Source: Microcystis panniformis FACHB-1757
GTDB taxonomy: Bacteria; Cyanobacteriota; Cyanobacteriia; Cyanobacteriales; Microcystaceae
Assembly (NCBI RefSeq): GCF_001264245.1
Contig: NZ_CP011339.1
Span: 1,054,001 to 1,118,000, forward strand
DNA: 64,000 bases
Direction of reading: 5' to 3'
Both the position numbers and the translations under genes were made by a program. Positions 1 to 8,714 of the stretch are shown here, one piece after another; positions within the stretch are counted from its first letter, which is position 1; each line of letters starts with the position of its first letter. The notes beneath the pieces were generated by a model. The model saw only the letters and a program-made list of their open reading frames with translations, was not told the DNA's origin and did not search any database.

Positions 1-56
1 CCCCATAATATTTCTCTGTGCTTTGTTAAATAAAGCCTCTTTCAAAAAGACTTAAA

Positions 57-1910
57 TTAATCCTGCCGCGGGGGTTTATTGGTCGCAGAACCCGCCGGAA
101 CGACCTTGGAGGTGGGGGGGATACCTTTGAGGGAAATGAGCGTATTCATCACCGTTTTTGCCACAGGAGCGGCAACAGTGGAGCCAAAAGTATTGGCACC
201 CTTGGGTTCATCCACCACCACCAAAACCACATAACGGGGCGATTCGATCGGTAAAATCGCGACAAAACTGGTAATTTTGGCGTTAGGTAGATAACCCCCC
301 GTCGGACTAGCTTTTTGTGCGGTTCCCGTTTTGCCTCCGATGCGATAACCGGGGATTTGGGCCGCTACCCCCGTCCCCTTGCTGACGACGGTTTCCATCA
401 TTTCCACCACTTGCCGGGCTACGGTGGGAGAAAAGACTTTTTTGCTGGGATAATCGGGCTGCCAGTGCAAACGGCCGCGGTCGTCGGCTAATCCTTTGAT
501 CACATGGGGAGTTACCAAGGTACCACCATTGGCCAGCGCACCGTGCAATTGTACTAATTTTAAAGGCGTTAGGGATAAACCTTGACCAAAAGAAGCGGTG
601 GCCGATTCAATGGCATTATCCAGAAATTCTTGTTCGGGTTTGAGATATCCTGACACTTCTCCGGGTAAATCTACACCAACCCTTTGATTTATGTCCAATC
701 CTAATAAACTTTTATAGAAATCAACTCGCCCCATTTTTTGGGCAATTTGCACCATGGCCACGTTACTAGAGGTTTGCAGAACTCGGGCCATATCTAGCGT
801 CCCATAACCCTGTTTAGAGGCATTTTTAATCGTCCAGGGACCGACAGTAATTGCCCCCGGATCATTGACTACTGTATTAGCTTTAATTGCCCCTGCTTTC
901 ATGGCCAGGGCGATAATAATTGGTTTAAAAGTTGACCCCGGTTCGTACTGATCGGCTACAGTCCAATTTTTAAATAGAGCCACATTGGCTTTATAATATT
1001 CATTGGGGTTAAAAGTTGGCTCACAAACTAGGGCTAAAAGAGAACCATCAAGGGAGTCCATGACGATGACAGCCCCCCGTTTAGCATTAAATTTTTTTAG
1101 CTGTTCTCGTAGGGCTGTGCGGGCGGCTCTTTGTAGTTTTAAATCGAGGGTTACTTCTAACTGTAATTCATCAAATTGAAAGATACCATCGGGAACAAAA
1201 GCTGGTAAAATTCGCCCGTCTCCCATGCGTCTTGTATTGACAGAAAAAGGGTCTCTTTCTAATAACTGACTGGAACCTCGTTCTAATCCTGCTTGACCAC
1301 GATGTTCTTTATCTACATAGCCAATCACGTCGGCTGCCACATCGTCTTGGGGATAATAACGAGCGTACTTTTCCTCTAATTCTACACCGTCAAGAGATAA
1401 TTGTTTTAATCCCCTAGCCACGGATTCGGTTAATTGATTGGCTAAACGAATTCCTGTTTCTTTTTCTTTAAATCTTTGAATCAGTTGATTAGTAGGAATA
1501 TTTAATAAAGGAGCTAATTTATCAGCCACTTCTGCCGGCGGAATAGCAAACAGTTTTGGGTGTACATAAAGAGTATAAATCAAGCGATCGGTCGCCAAAA
1601 CATTACCATTACTATCGACGATCGCCCGTCGGGGAATATAGGGTCTAATACTGGTAGTTTGCTGTTTTCTGGCTCTTTTTTGTAATTCCTGTCCTTGTAC
1701 TATTTGTAACTGATACAATCGCCAAGCTAAACCCACAATACCCATGACTAAAATCAACCACACCGCCACCAATCGCCCGTTACTCAAAGGCATTTTTTTT
1801 AACTGTTGTTGCCGTTTTTTGGCGGTTAAATAGGACTTTCTGTCCCGGATCCTGCCCGAGGGCGATCGAGTTTCTTTACCTCTAAATCTGGGTCTTTTTG
1901 TGTCAGTCAT
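57..1910 (-). CDS. ftsI: Penicillin-binding protein 2 / FtsI, septal peptidoglycan transpeptidase
   Basis: A 617-aa class B penicillin-binding protein that should cross-link septal peptidoglycan in the periplasm during division. A basic cytoplasmic N-terminus precedes one membrane anchor (about residues 46-66), then a PBP dimerisation domain and the transpeptidase domain. The three active-site motifs are intact: STFK (326-329, acyl-accepting Ser), SSN (381-383) and KTGT (527-530). Length fits FtsI/PbpB. It lies downstream of an FtsL-like gene on the same strand, as in a division cluster, with about 190 bp of heptamer repeats between them. Function is assigned from the motifs; choosing FtsI over another class B PBP rests on domain order and the neighbour. 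Confidence 0.93.
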   Translation of the reverse strand: MTDTKRPRFRGKETRSPSGRIRDRKSYLTAKKRQQQLKKMPLSNGRLVAVWLILVMGIVGLAWRLYQLQIVQGQELQKRARKQQTTSIRPYIPRRAIVDSNGNVLATDRLIYTLYVHPKLFAIPPAEVADKLAPLLNIPTNQLIQRFKEKETGIRLANQLTESVARGLKQLSLDGVELEEKYARYYPQDDVAADVIGYVDKEHRGQAGLERGSSQLLERDPFSVNTRRMGDGRILPAFVPDGIFQFDELQLEVTLDLKLQRAARTALREQLKKFNAKRGAVIVMDSLDGSLLALVCEPTFNPNEYYKANVALFKNWTVADQYEPGSTFKPIIIALAMKAGAIKANTVVNDPGAITVGPWTIKNASKQGYGTLDMARVLQTSSNVAMVQIAQKMGRVDFYKSLLGLDINQRVGVDLPGEVSGYLKPEQEFLDNAIESATASFGQGLSLTPLKLVQLHGALANGGTLVTPHVIKGLADDRGRLHWQPDYPSKKVFSPTVARQVVEMMETVVSKGTGVAAQIPGYRIGGKTGTAQKASPTGGYLPNAKITSFVAILPIESPRYVVLVVVDEPKGANTFGSTVAAPVAKTVMNTLISLKGIPPTSKVVPAGSATNKPPRQD

Positions 1911-1923
1911 GAGCAGTATCTTT

Positions 1924-2007
1924 CAGTGATCAGTAATCAGTGATCAGTAAACAGTAATCAGTAATCAGTGATCAGTGATCAGTAAACAGTAAACAGTGAT
2001 CAGTAAA
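1924..2007. repeat. Heptameric tandem repeat, 12 units of CAGTRAW
   Basis: Twelve consecutive 7-bp units (CAGTGAT, CAGTAAT or CAGTAAA) fill the gap between the FtsL-like gene and ftsI. A second run, about three units of CTGATAA, lies at 2081-2103 and touches the stop codon of the upstream gene. Short heptamer arrays of this type are known in filamentous and colonial cyanobacteria. They may be length-variable between strains; no coding role is visible. Confidence 0.9.
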
Positions 2008-2102
2008 CAGACAGTAGGAAACTTCTATTTAATACTGCACACTTAAAAACTCACATCTGATAACTTTTAACTTACCCACTGATAACTGATAACTGATAAC
2101 TG

Positions 2103-2624
2103 TTAATAGGCACTTCTCGGTCGAGAATTGACGGTAGATTGGGGTTGAGAAGCGGTGGCCGGTTTCAGGTTAGGGGCAGATTTACGCTGTAAAAAGATAG
2201 TTTGGAAGGGTTGGGGATGAGTTAATCCGGTTTCGGGTTTTTCTGCTTGTTGAGCTAGTTGATGTTTAAGGGTTTCATTGGTGGCCAAAAGATGGCGCTC
2301 GTGACGTTGCAGTGTTTCCAGTTTACCAAATTCTTTGTCCCAAACCTTGGGAATATATACCGTCCAAGCATATATTCCCAGAGTCGAACCCAACAGACAA
2401 AAAGTAATCACGGCCACTATTCTTTCTAGGAGGCAAAGGGAACGTAATTGACGCGAGGCTAATTGTTTTTGTGTCGGGGCCACGGGAACTCTCACCACCG
2501 ATTTAGTCGTCGGTTTTACTGTTGGGGTCGTCTGATTTACTGGTGACTGGGGACGGTGTTGACTGCCTTGGCTTTTTTGGCGAGAAACGGGAACGGGAAT
2601 ATAGGACTTATGGGCAGCAGACAT
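2103..2624 (-). CDS. FtsL-like bitopic membrane protein, inferred divisome component
   Basis: A 173-aa protein with a long basic, Pro/Gln-rich cytoplasmic N-terminus (about 1-65), a single hydrophobic segment (about 68-88), then a short helix with heptad-like leucines (LETLQRHERHLLATNETL) and a disordered tail. This is the topology of FtsL: short cytoplasmic tail, one membrane span, periplasmic coiled coil. It sits directly upstream of ftsI on the same strand, the usual place of ftsL. FtsL sequences diverge strongly, so the call is from topology and context only. It could equally be an unrelated cyanobacterial membrane protein. Confidence 0.6.
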   Translation of the reverse strand: MSAAHKSYIPVPVSRQKSQGSQHRPQSPVNQTTPTVKPTTKSVVRVPVAPTQKQLASRQLRSLCLLERIVAVITFCLLGSTLGIYAWTVYIPKVWDKEFGKLETLQRHERHLLATNETLKHQLAQQAEKPETGLTHPQPFQTIFLQRKSAPNLKPATASQPQSTVNSRPRSAY

Positions 2625-2763
2625 GATTTTCTCTCGATATTTCTAGCTAGTGGTCGTTGTCAAAAATTAAGTTTCTAAAATTAGGAGTCGGTCATCAGTA
2701 GTCAGTAGGAAATATTTAATTGATCACTGTTGCCTTTTTTCCTTTTTACTTTTTCCCTTAAAA

Positions 2764-4128
2764 TCACTGTTCTAGCTCTAGACGTAAACGATATAAGATA
2801 GTTTGCGGATGAACTTGAGCGAGAATTTGATTAATCACCGTACTCGGTCCAGATGCCCCCCAACTACAACCGCGTTCTAGATAGATTTTAGCGGCTTTCC
2901 CGATGATATAGGTTCCATAAGCAGCAATTCCTCCCTGTAGGAGGGCGGTGCTACCGTAGAGAGTTAAAGAGGTAGGATTTTCAAAAATACTCGCCGCTGC
3001 CGCTGCCGTTTTGCCCAAACCGATAATCACAGTGCCGAGGATTTCCCCCACCAGCAACCCCGCACTACTCAAAAGTAGAGTCCGCCAGAGTTGACCAGCT
3101 TGGTGACTGGTAATTGGCAAGCCGTACAAACGAGCTAAAGCCCGAACTAGAGTCAAATCGACGATTGAAGCCCCTAGTAGGTCTAAAATAGCGATCGGAT
3201 TGGCCGCAATCGCTAAAGCCTTATATTTCGCGTATTGCCAGATAATTTCCTCCGCTTGACTGTCCCGCAGTTCTAGGGTTTTTCTAGCGATATTTTCCTC
3301 CGCTTCTTGCCCCTGCACTAAAGCATTTAAGGCCAGCAGCGATCGCCCTTCCCGATTTAAAATCGTTAAGAGTTTATCTTGCAGCTCCTCAATTTGGGGG
3401 GGAGGGGTTTCCCACTCAGTCACCACGCTCCCATCGGGGTATTCCACCCGGACGGGAATCGGTTGCGGTTCGGCGGCTACCATAACTATCTCATCGCTAG
3501 TTAACAAATCTTCTAACGTTTTTTCGTCCCGATTGGTTCCTAATCTCTGTAACTGCTGAAAAATCTGACGGCGATCAGCTTCTGGATAGAGATCAATCTT
3601 ATTAAACACCAAAATAATCGGTTTTTTAGCCCGGCGCAATTCTCCTAATGCCTCGTATTCGGTGCGGGTAATATCCCCCGCAACGATAAATAAAATCAAA
3701 TCGGCACTTTTAGCGACTTCTCTGGCCATATTCGCCCGTGCTTCCCCTTCAATCTCATCCAATCCGGGGGTATCGATTAATTCTATCTGAATTTTACCCG
3801 TGGCTGGTGTCCAACGCACCGATCGCGGCCAGCGTGTCACCCCGTGCAGGGGGCCGGTTGCCAGGACTTTTTGACCGACTAAAGCGTTTACCACCGAGGA
3901 TTTACCGCGACTGACTAACCCGAAGGCCGCCACCCGAATCACTGTTTCATCCAGTTTATCCAAGGCCGATTTGAGGGACTGCAAATCCTGTTTAACGGCG
4001 GCCTGAAGTTGGGGATCGGGGGGATAATTCCAATGGCGGCGAAAACTGGCATACCAAGTTAAGGCCTGTTGCAAACTAGCTTTAGCCTGATTGTAATGAG
4101 TTTCCTCGAGCGATGGGGTCTTGGTCAC
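2764..4128 (-). CDS. Era-like GTPase with C-terminal DUF697-type membrane domain
   Basis: A 454-aa protein with a P-loop GTPase domain: G1 GLVSRGKS (70-77), G3 DTPG (119-122) and G4 NKID (176-179). After residue about 300 come Gly/Ala-rich hydrophobic stretches typical of DUF697/YcjF-type membrane-associated domains. Such proteins are common in cyanobacteria, often next to one another, with unknown cellular role. The upstream region (4129-4290) has no gene; it carries a G-rich run at about 4203-4262 with repeated GGGGACGT-like units. Nucleotide binding is well supported by the motifs; the biological role is not known. Confidence 0.85.
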   Translation of the reverse strand: MTKTPSLEETHYNQAKASLQQALTWYASFRRHWNYPPDPQLQAAVKQDLQSLKSALDKLDETVIRVAAFGLVSRGKSSVVNALVGQKVLATGPLHGVTRWPRSVRWTPATGKIQIELIDTPGLDEIEGEARANMAREVAKSADLILFIVAGDITRTEYEALGELRRAKKPIILVFNKIDLYPEADRRQIFQQLQRLGTNRDEKTLEDLLTSDEIVMVAAEPQPIPVRVEYPDGSVVTEWETPPPQIEELQDKLLTILNREGRSLLALNALVQGQEAEENIARKTLELRDSQAEEIIWQYAKYKALAIAANPIAILDLLGASIVDLTLVRALARLYGLPITSHQAGQLWRTLLLSSAGLLVGEILGTVIIGLGKTAAAAASIFENPTSLTLYGSTALLQGGIAAYGTYIIGKAAKIYLERGCSWGASGPSTVINQILAQVHPQTILYRLRLELEQ

Positions 4129-4290
4129 GGTTGATTTTTTTACTGTTTATTGATGCTGCTGCCTTTATTGTAGAGTTTCGGGGCGGTAACTGAGATGAGG
4201 TTATCTGGGGAGATGGGGAAGTGGGGACGTGGGGACGTGGGGAGCAGGAGAGATGGGGGAATTTCAACTAAAACCCTAACACCTAACATC

Positions 4291-4761
4291 CTACTCCGCC
4301 AATCCCAATCGGCCCAATAGCTGAAGGATAGTTTTTCCAGTTACGGGATCTCGCCAATCGGGGGCAATTTCTGCCAGGGGAAGCAGCACGAAGGCCCGTT
4401 CTCGGCAGCGGGGATGGGGTATCTTTAATTCGGGCGTTTCTAAGATCAGGTCATCATAAAATATTAAGTCTAAATCGAGGGTACGCGGTCCCCATCTTTC
4501 CCGTCGGACTCTCCCGAATAACTGCTCGATTTCTAACAATTTATGCAGTAAATCTAAGGGAGATAAGTCCACTTGCACAATGGCGCAACCGTTGAGATAA
4601 TCGGGCTGAGGAGGGCCGACGGCTGCGGTTTGATACCATTGGGAATGAGCTTCTAGTTTAATTCCTTTGACTCGCTCTAATTCCCCTAAAGCTTGCCCTA
4701 AAATTGTCGCTGAATCTCCTAAATTACCGCCCAAAGCGATCGCTGCCCGCTTCATCCACAT
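4291..4761 (-). CDS. folK: 2-amino-4-hydroxy-6-hydroxymethyldihydropteridine diphosphokinase (HPPK)
   Basis: A 156-aa enzyme that transfers pyrophosphate from ATP to 6-hydroxymethyl-dihydropterin in folate synthesis. HPPK hallmarks are visible: the N-terminal LGGNLGDS loop, the signature GPRTLDLDLIFYDD with Mg-binding aspartates, and the HPRCRERAFVLLPL segment. Length is normal for a single-domain HPPK. Start is the ATG at 4761 (MWMK) or two codons later at 4755; both lie in the end of the upstream sirB-like gene, giving an overlap of up to 10 nt and probable translational coupling. Confidence 0.95.
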   Translation of the reverse strand: MWMKRAAIALGGNLGDSATILGQALGELERVKGIKLEAHSQWYQTAAVGPPQPDYLNGCAIVQVDLSPLDLLHKLLEIEQLFGRVRRERWGPRTLDLDLIFYDDLILETPELKIPHPRCRERAFVLLPLAEIAPDWRDPVTGKTILQLLGRLGLAE

Positions 4762-5522
4762 CCTTCCTCAACAATAATCTCGGCTAATTCCCCCGTCGCC
4801 CCCAAAGATTTACCTAAAGATATATTGACATTTGGATGCTTTTGTGATAGTTCAAAAACTTGGGCTTCGATCGCGGCGGTAATTCCACCAGTAAAGAGGA
4901 AATAGGGCAGTATAGCAATTGTTGGGCTACCTTGAGCAATTAAACTCTCGATTTGTTGGGATAAACTCGGTTCTATCGACCAATAAGCTGTAATTGCTCC
5001 AGAAAACGCCGCTAGATTTTCCACTTCCCGATTACCCCCGGGGCGACGACTACCGTGGGACAGTAAAATGCGGTCTTGGGGGCTTAAATCAGCAAATTGT
5101 CGGGATAACAGCGATTTTATGCCCTGATAACTGCCTAAATGGGGCTTTAACTCTAGCTCAATCGGCGATCGCACTTTGGCCACGGCTGCGGGAATATCTT
5201 CTTTAACGTGAACCCCCGACAGGAGAAACAGGGGGATAATCTGCAACCGGTTACATCCTTGGCTTTGTGCTTGTTGGGCAAAAGCTTCTATTTTTTGATG
5301 GAGAGGTGTTATCGCTAATTCTAGGGCGGCAGTCCCCACTAATACCCGATTATCTGCTTCTAGAACCGCTAGAGATGGGCTAAACTCCGATTTACTCGCC
5401 AATCTTTCGGCGGGTTGACTGATTTTTTCTTGAACTAAGGCTGCTAATCGTGTCACCGCCATGGCTGGACGCGGATCGCGACTACCGTGGAAAACCAATA
5501 AGTAGGCTGAGGAGGTCTTCAA
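4752..5522 (-). CDS. sirB: Sirohydrochlorin chelatase, SirB/CbiX family
   Basis: A 256-aa protein made of two related halves, each opening with an HGSR motif: FHGSRDPRP near residue 12 and SHGSRRPGG near residue 155. The histidines are the metal-inserting residues of the CbiX/SirB class II chelatases, which put Fe or Co into sirohydrochlorin for siroheme or cobalamin. Two tandem halves match the long form. It is the first gene of a two-gene unit with folK, overlapping it by about 10 nt. Choice between iron (SirB) and cobalt (CbiX) use cannot be read from sequence. Confidence 0.85.
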   Translation of the reverse strand: MKTSSAYLLVFHGSRDPRPAMAVTRLAALVQEKISQPAERLASKSEFSPSLAVLEADNRVLVGTAALELAITPLHQKIEAFAQQAQSQGCNRLQIIPLFLLSGVHVKEDIPAAVAKVRSPIELELKPHLGSYQGIKSLLSRQFADLSPQDRILLSHGSRRPGGNREVENLAAFSGAITAYWSIEPSLSQQIESLIAQGSPTIAILPYFLFTGGITAAIEAQVFELSQKHPNVNISLGKSLGATGELAEIIVEEGCG

Positions 5523-5604
5523 AGAAATCTGGCCAAAATAGTTTAGTTTTTAGCCTAATACATTTTCTCTCCCTTTAGGCATCAATTCTCCTGATATTCT
5601 CGAT

Positions 5605-5729
5605 TTAGCTGGTAAGCGGAAAAACCTCCCCACTAGCGGGCGTTGGGTTTCATGCTTCAACCCAACCTACGTTCATTTTATATTTAATTCCAGCCACCTA
5701 CTTAGCTGGTAAGCGGAAAAACCTCCCCA
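5605..5729. repeat. Non-coding repeat region: 28-bp direct repeat around a palindromic element
   Basis: An identical 28-bp sequence (TTAGCTGGTAAGCGG, then A4, CCTCCCCA) occurs at 5605-5632 and 5702-5729. Between them, at about 5638-5672, is a palindrome GTTGGGTTTCATGC/TTCAACCCAAC followed by ACGTTCATTTTATATTTAATTCC. The palindrome recurs at 11531-11567 (inverted) and 39291-39318. The ATTTAATTCC flank recurs at about 49100. No gene is visible between 5523 and 5854; this element accounts for most of that gap. Confidence 0.8.
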
Positions 5730-5854
5730 TTAGCTCCAAGTGCTACCATTTTAGGCAATGTAAAGTGTGAGCAAATCAGCCCGCTGGCTTGAGTTAGCCT
5801 AGATATTGAGATATAATTGCTATTGACAGAAACTGCCAGAGGTATATTTGTATT

Positions 5855-6154
5855 ATGCGGGGAATTAGCCGTCGAATACTTCGCGATTTCTGTATCACTA
5901 ATGCTAATTCCTGCGAGTCTCTCTATGATTGGTATAGAGTCGCTAGTAAAGCAGCATGGCAAAATCTAATCGATGTGCCAGCCACTTATAAAAGTGCTGA
6001 ATCTGTTGGTAATTTCACTGTTTTTAACATTAAAGGAAATCACTTTCGTCTAATTGTAGATCTAGTTTATAGCCGACAAACTATCTATATTAAATATATT
6101 CTTACCCATGCCGAGTACGATAAAGAAAATTGGAAAAATGATGCTTACTTTTAA
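5855..6154 (+). CDS. higB: HigB-type toxin, RelE-like mRNA interferase
   Basis: A 99-aa basic protein that matches the HigB family along its length: MRGISRRILRDF start, the WYRVASKAAWQN segment, FNIKGNHFRLIV core strand and the C-terminal YILTHAEYDKENW. HigB toxins cleave ribosome-associated mRNA. The antitoxin gene follows and overlaps by about 17 nt, the toxin-first order typical of higBA. Autoregulation by HigA would be expected from the family; I could not identify an operator. Confidence 0.92.
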   Translation: MRGISRRILRDFCITNANSCESLYDWYRVASKAAWQNLIDVPATYKSAESVGNFTVFNIKGNHFRLIVDLVYSRQTIYIKYILTHAEYDKENWKNDAYF

Positions 6155-6536
6155 TTCTAAAACCTATGGAGAATTACTCGCTTACTATCAACCAAAAGCA
6201 ATCACCACAGAGGTGGAAAACGAGCGAGTAATCGCAATTGCTCAAGAGTTGGAACATCGCTCGGAACTTAGTTTAGAGGAGGAGGCTTTACTGGAGTTAT
6301 TGATTAGTTTGATCGAAAGGTTCGAGGCGGATAATTATCCAATTCCTGACAGAAATCCTTTAGCCACCTTACAGCATCTGATAGAAGCTAACGAGATAGA
6401 ATATCCAGAGCTAATTACTATTTTGGGTTCCCCTGATGCGGTGGAGCAAATAATTAATGGACAACGCAGCATCAATCAGTCAGAAGCTAGGTCTTTGGGA
6501 GCATATTTTCGGGTTGATGCTAGTTTATTTACTTAA
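6138..6536 (+). CDS. higA: HigA-type antitoxin, HTH/XRE-like
   Basis: A protein of about 132 aa if started at the ATG at 6138 (6141 is an adjacent alternative; an ATG at 6108 is further inside higB and less likely). The N-terminal acidic region is followed by a C-terminal helix-turn-helix-like part with the HigA signature (LGSPDAVEQIINGQRSI, then EARSLGAYFRVD). It overlaps the end of higB, so the two are one operon. It should neutralise HigB and repress the operon. The stop codon is directly followed by a MITE-like terminus at 6537. Confidence 0.88.
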   Translation: MMLTFNSKTYGELLAYYQPKAITTEVENERVIAIAQELEHRSELSLEEEALLELLISLIERFEADNYPIPDRNPLATLQHLIEANEIEYPELITILGSPDAVEQIINGQRSINQSEARSLGAYFRVDASLFT

Positions 6537-6566
6537 TAAGTACCTAAGCAAAATTAATTACACATC
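6537..6566. repeat. Solo MITE-like end downstream of higA
   Basis: About 29 bp (TAAGTACCTAAGCAAAATTA, then ATTACACAT) match, in inverse orientation, the right end of the small element inserted in the IS110 pseudogene at 39997-40025. Only one end is present here, immediately after the higA stop codon, suggesting a decayed copy. Confidence 0.7.
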
Positions 6567-6674
6567 TCAAGGGAAATTGATTTGACACGACTACTTAACA
6601 AATTATTGCGATAGCTTGCCATTAACTAATTTTCAGCGATAATCTAAAGTCAGAGTCCATCGGGAGATAAGATC

Positions 6675-6941
6675 ATGAACTTTCGTCTAGTTCTATTTTC
6701 AGGCCTAGTAACGGCTTTAGTTGGTGCTGGTATTGGTTATGGCATTAGCCGCATTGAACGCAATCCCAGCCAAGTCAACTATAGAAATCCCCATCACTAT
6801 CAAATCATCTATGGACGTTATTTTGCCGGTGCCGGGGCAGCCCTAGGCTTCTGTGTGGGTGCGGGTTTACAAATGGTCAAAGAACTCAAAGAAGAAAGAG
6901 ACAGAGAAATGGGCATCCTAGATGATGGGTCAGAATTCTAG
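6675..6941 (+). CDS. Small glycine-rich membrane protein, unknown function
   Basis: An 88-aa protein with two hydrophobic, Gly/Ala-rich segments (about 5-25 with VGAGIGYGI; 50-68 with AGAGAALGF), suggesting two packed membrane helices of the glycine-zipper kind, and a charged C-terminus (KELKEERDREM). ATG 6675 follows a purine-rich GGGAGATAAG. The last 4 nt overlap the convergent transglutaminase gene. I do not recognise the family by name; it looks like a conserved cyanobacterial hypothetical. Confidence 0.75.
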   Translation: MNFRLVLFSGLVTALVGAGIGYGISRIERNPSQVNYRNPHHYQIIYGRYFAGAGAALGFCVGAGLQMVKELKEERDREMGILDDGSEF

Positions 6942-8602
6942 TCTTTTGGGGCTAATTCCTCAAGAATGATAAATTGAACGTGATTAATCGCTAAATCGCC
7001 GATGGGAACTTGGGTTTTTAACACCGGTTGTCCTTGACTGAGCATTCGTTCAAAGGGGATATCTTTGGCAATTTCCGTGTGATACCAAGCTAAACCCATA
7101 AAGAAACGATTGGGATAGGGACCACCTTCAAAAATATCATCGGGATTGGACTCCATGGGAACCCAACCGATAGAGGGAAGATAAAATTCCATCCAGACGT
7201 GATTGTAATCCGGTTCGAGGGGTAAATTACGTTCGAGGGCATGGGGTGGGCATTTATAGCGTCCTACCGTGCGACAGGCAATACCATTGAGACGACACAA
7301 AGCCAATAATAAACCCACATATTCCCCACAGGAACCGACTCCGCGCCGCAGGGCAATATCAGGGGTGTCGATGTTGGGTTTGATGCCGTAGGAAAGCTGA
7401 TCATAGACGTAATTACGAATACTATAAACTTTTCTGAGGAGATTGGTTTCCCGACCGGTCGCTTCTTCGGCAGCATTGAGGATAATTTCTGTATTCATGG
7501 CCAGATCATCATTATCGATCAAATAGCGATCGGGAAAATCGGCGGGTAAGGGGGGTAAATCTTCGCAATCTTGGGGAGTAATTTGGTATTTAATACCCCA
7601 CACTTCTAATACTACTTTCCACCCAAAAATATGACGTTGTTTGCCGGTTATTTGCTCGAACTTAAATACTGCCACCCGCTGCCCGTCCTGAATTTCTTCA
7701 ATAAAAGGCAATCCCACCGCTTCGACGCTGCGAATTTTTTGCCGTGGTGTTTCTAAGGGTAAAGCGATGCGCCATTCCACATCTTTTAGTTCGATATTAT
7801 AGAGGGGTTCCAATTCCTCGACGTAGGATAATTCAATCAGATAACCGTTAGAAAGGGCGTATTTTTTAGCGGGATCGTAGTGAAAATATAGAGGATGGAC
7901 AAAAGTACGCGGACGATAACTAAGTTCGTGAACCTGTTCGGAATTGGGATTATCGCGGATACAGGGTTCTTGGAAAGCATAGGCCACATATAATATATCC
8001 TTGCCACTGTTAGCATCGCGATAAAATGCTAATCCCGTCGGTGATTCAAAAGGAGTTATCATGCTAAAAAGCTGTTCTCCCGTGGCGCGATCGAGACAGT
8101 AAACCGTTTGTTCTAGGGTATCCGTTAGCCAAAGTTCTTCCCCGCGAATGGTGATATTTTCGATGCCGATACCCGGTGCGTACAAACGGGTAATTTCCTG
8201 TCCCGATTGGCGATCAAATATAAAGATTTGTCCAGAACGTTGACAAGTGACATAAATTGTGTTGCCAGTTACGGCAACTCCGTTAGCGGTGTAGGGAAGA
8301 CGGGTAAAAAATTTCGGGGTAAAATCTTCGAGAGTACAGCAGTAGAGATTTTCGCGAGTGGTAAACCAGAGGTTATTTTGATCATCGATTGCCAATCCCG
8401 TCGTCCCGACGAATTCTTGCCAGCGATGGGAATTAAGTACGCTTGTATGACCAGTATCGAGGACAATTTGGTATAAATAGCCGTTTTTTGCGTCGATAGC
8501 GATTAATTTGTCATCTTGAAATACAATTCCGTGCAGGGCCGTGGCGCTAATCGGGCGAATCGTTTGACGATGGGAGGGAAGACTGGCAGGATCGAAAATC
8601 AT
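6938..8602 (-). CDS. Transglutaminase-like protein with N-terminal beta-propeller
   Basis: A 554-aa protein. Residues about 20-220 contain repeated strand motifs of an NHL/SMP-30-type propeller. The C-terminal part holds a transglutaminase-like cysteine protease fold: Cys425 in GSCGEYVGLL, His468 in YNHVWMEF and an Asp in ESNPDD, the expected Cys-His-Asp order, so the site looks intact. No signal peptide is visible, so it is probably cytoplasmic. Substrate is unknown; bacterial members include peptidases and amidases. It runs convergently into the small membrane protein gene. AGGAGG-like purines lie just before the start codon, supporting MIFDPASLP as the N-terminus. Confidence 0.82.
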   Translation of the reverse strand: MIFDPASLPSHRQTIRPISATALHGIVFQDDKLIAIDAKNGYLYQIVLDTGHTSVLNSHRWQEFVGTTGLAIDDQNNLWFTTRENLYCCTLEDFTPKFFTRLPYTANGVAVTGNTIYVTCQRSGQIFIFDRQSGQEITRLYAPGIGIENITIRGEELWLTDTLEQTVYCLDRATGEQLFSMITPFESPTGLAFYRDANSGKDILYVAYAFQEPCIRDNPNSEQVHELSYRPRTFVHPLYFHYDPAKKYALSNGYLIELSYVEELEPLYNIELKDVEWRIALPLETPRQKIRSVEAVGLPFIEEIQDGQRVAVFKFEQITGKQRHIFGWKVVLEVWGIKYQITPQDCEDLPPLPADFPDRYLIDNDDLAMNTEIILNAAEEATGRETNLLRKVYSIRNYVYDQLSYGIKPNIDTPDIALRRGVGSCGEYVGLLLALCRLNGIACRTVGRYKCPPHALERNLPLEPDYNHVWMEFYLPSIGWVPMESNPDDIFEGGPYPNRFFMGLAWYHTEIAKDIPFERMLSQGQPVLKTQVPIGDLAINHVQFIILEELAPKD

Positions 8603-8714
8603 AGGAGGAAGCGAAAAGGGAGAGCGTTTTTAGGTGAATAAAACAGCAATTCTCCCCACGATAGCAAATTTTCTCGCCCTTGAATGCTCGTAATGAACTG
8701 CAATCCCGAAAAAA

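Noticed and set aside
1911..2102. CRISPR array from the repeated CAGT units
   Set aside because: Units are contiguous heptamers without spacers; not a repeat-spacer pattern. No cas genes in the window.
5702..5962. 86-codon minus-strand frame opposite higB
   Set aside because: Runs antisense through higB and ends in the repeat element; composition not protein-like.
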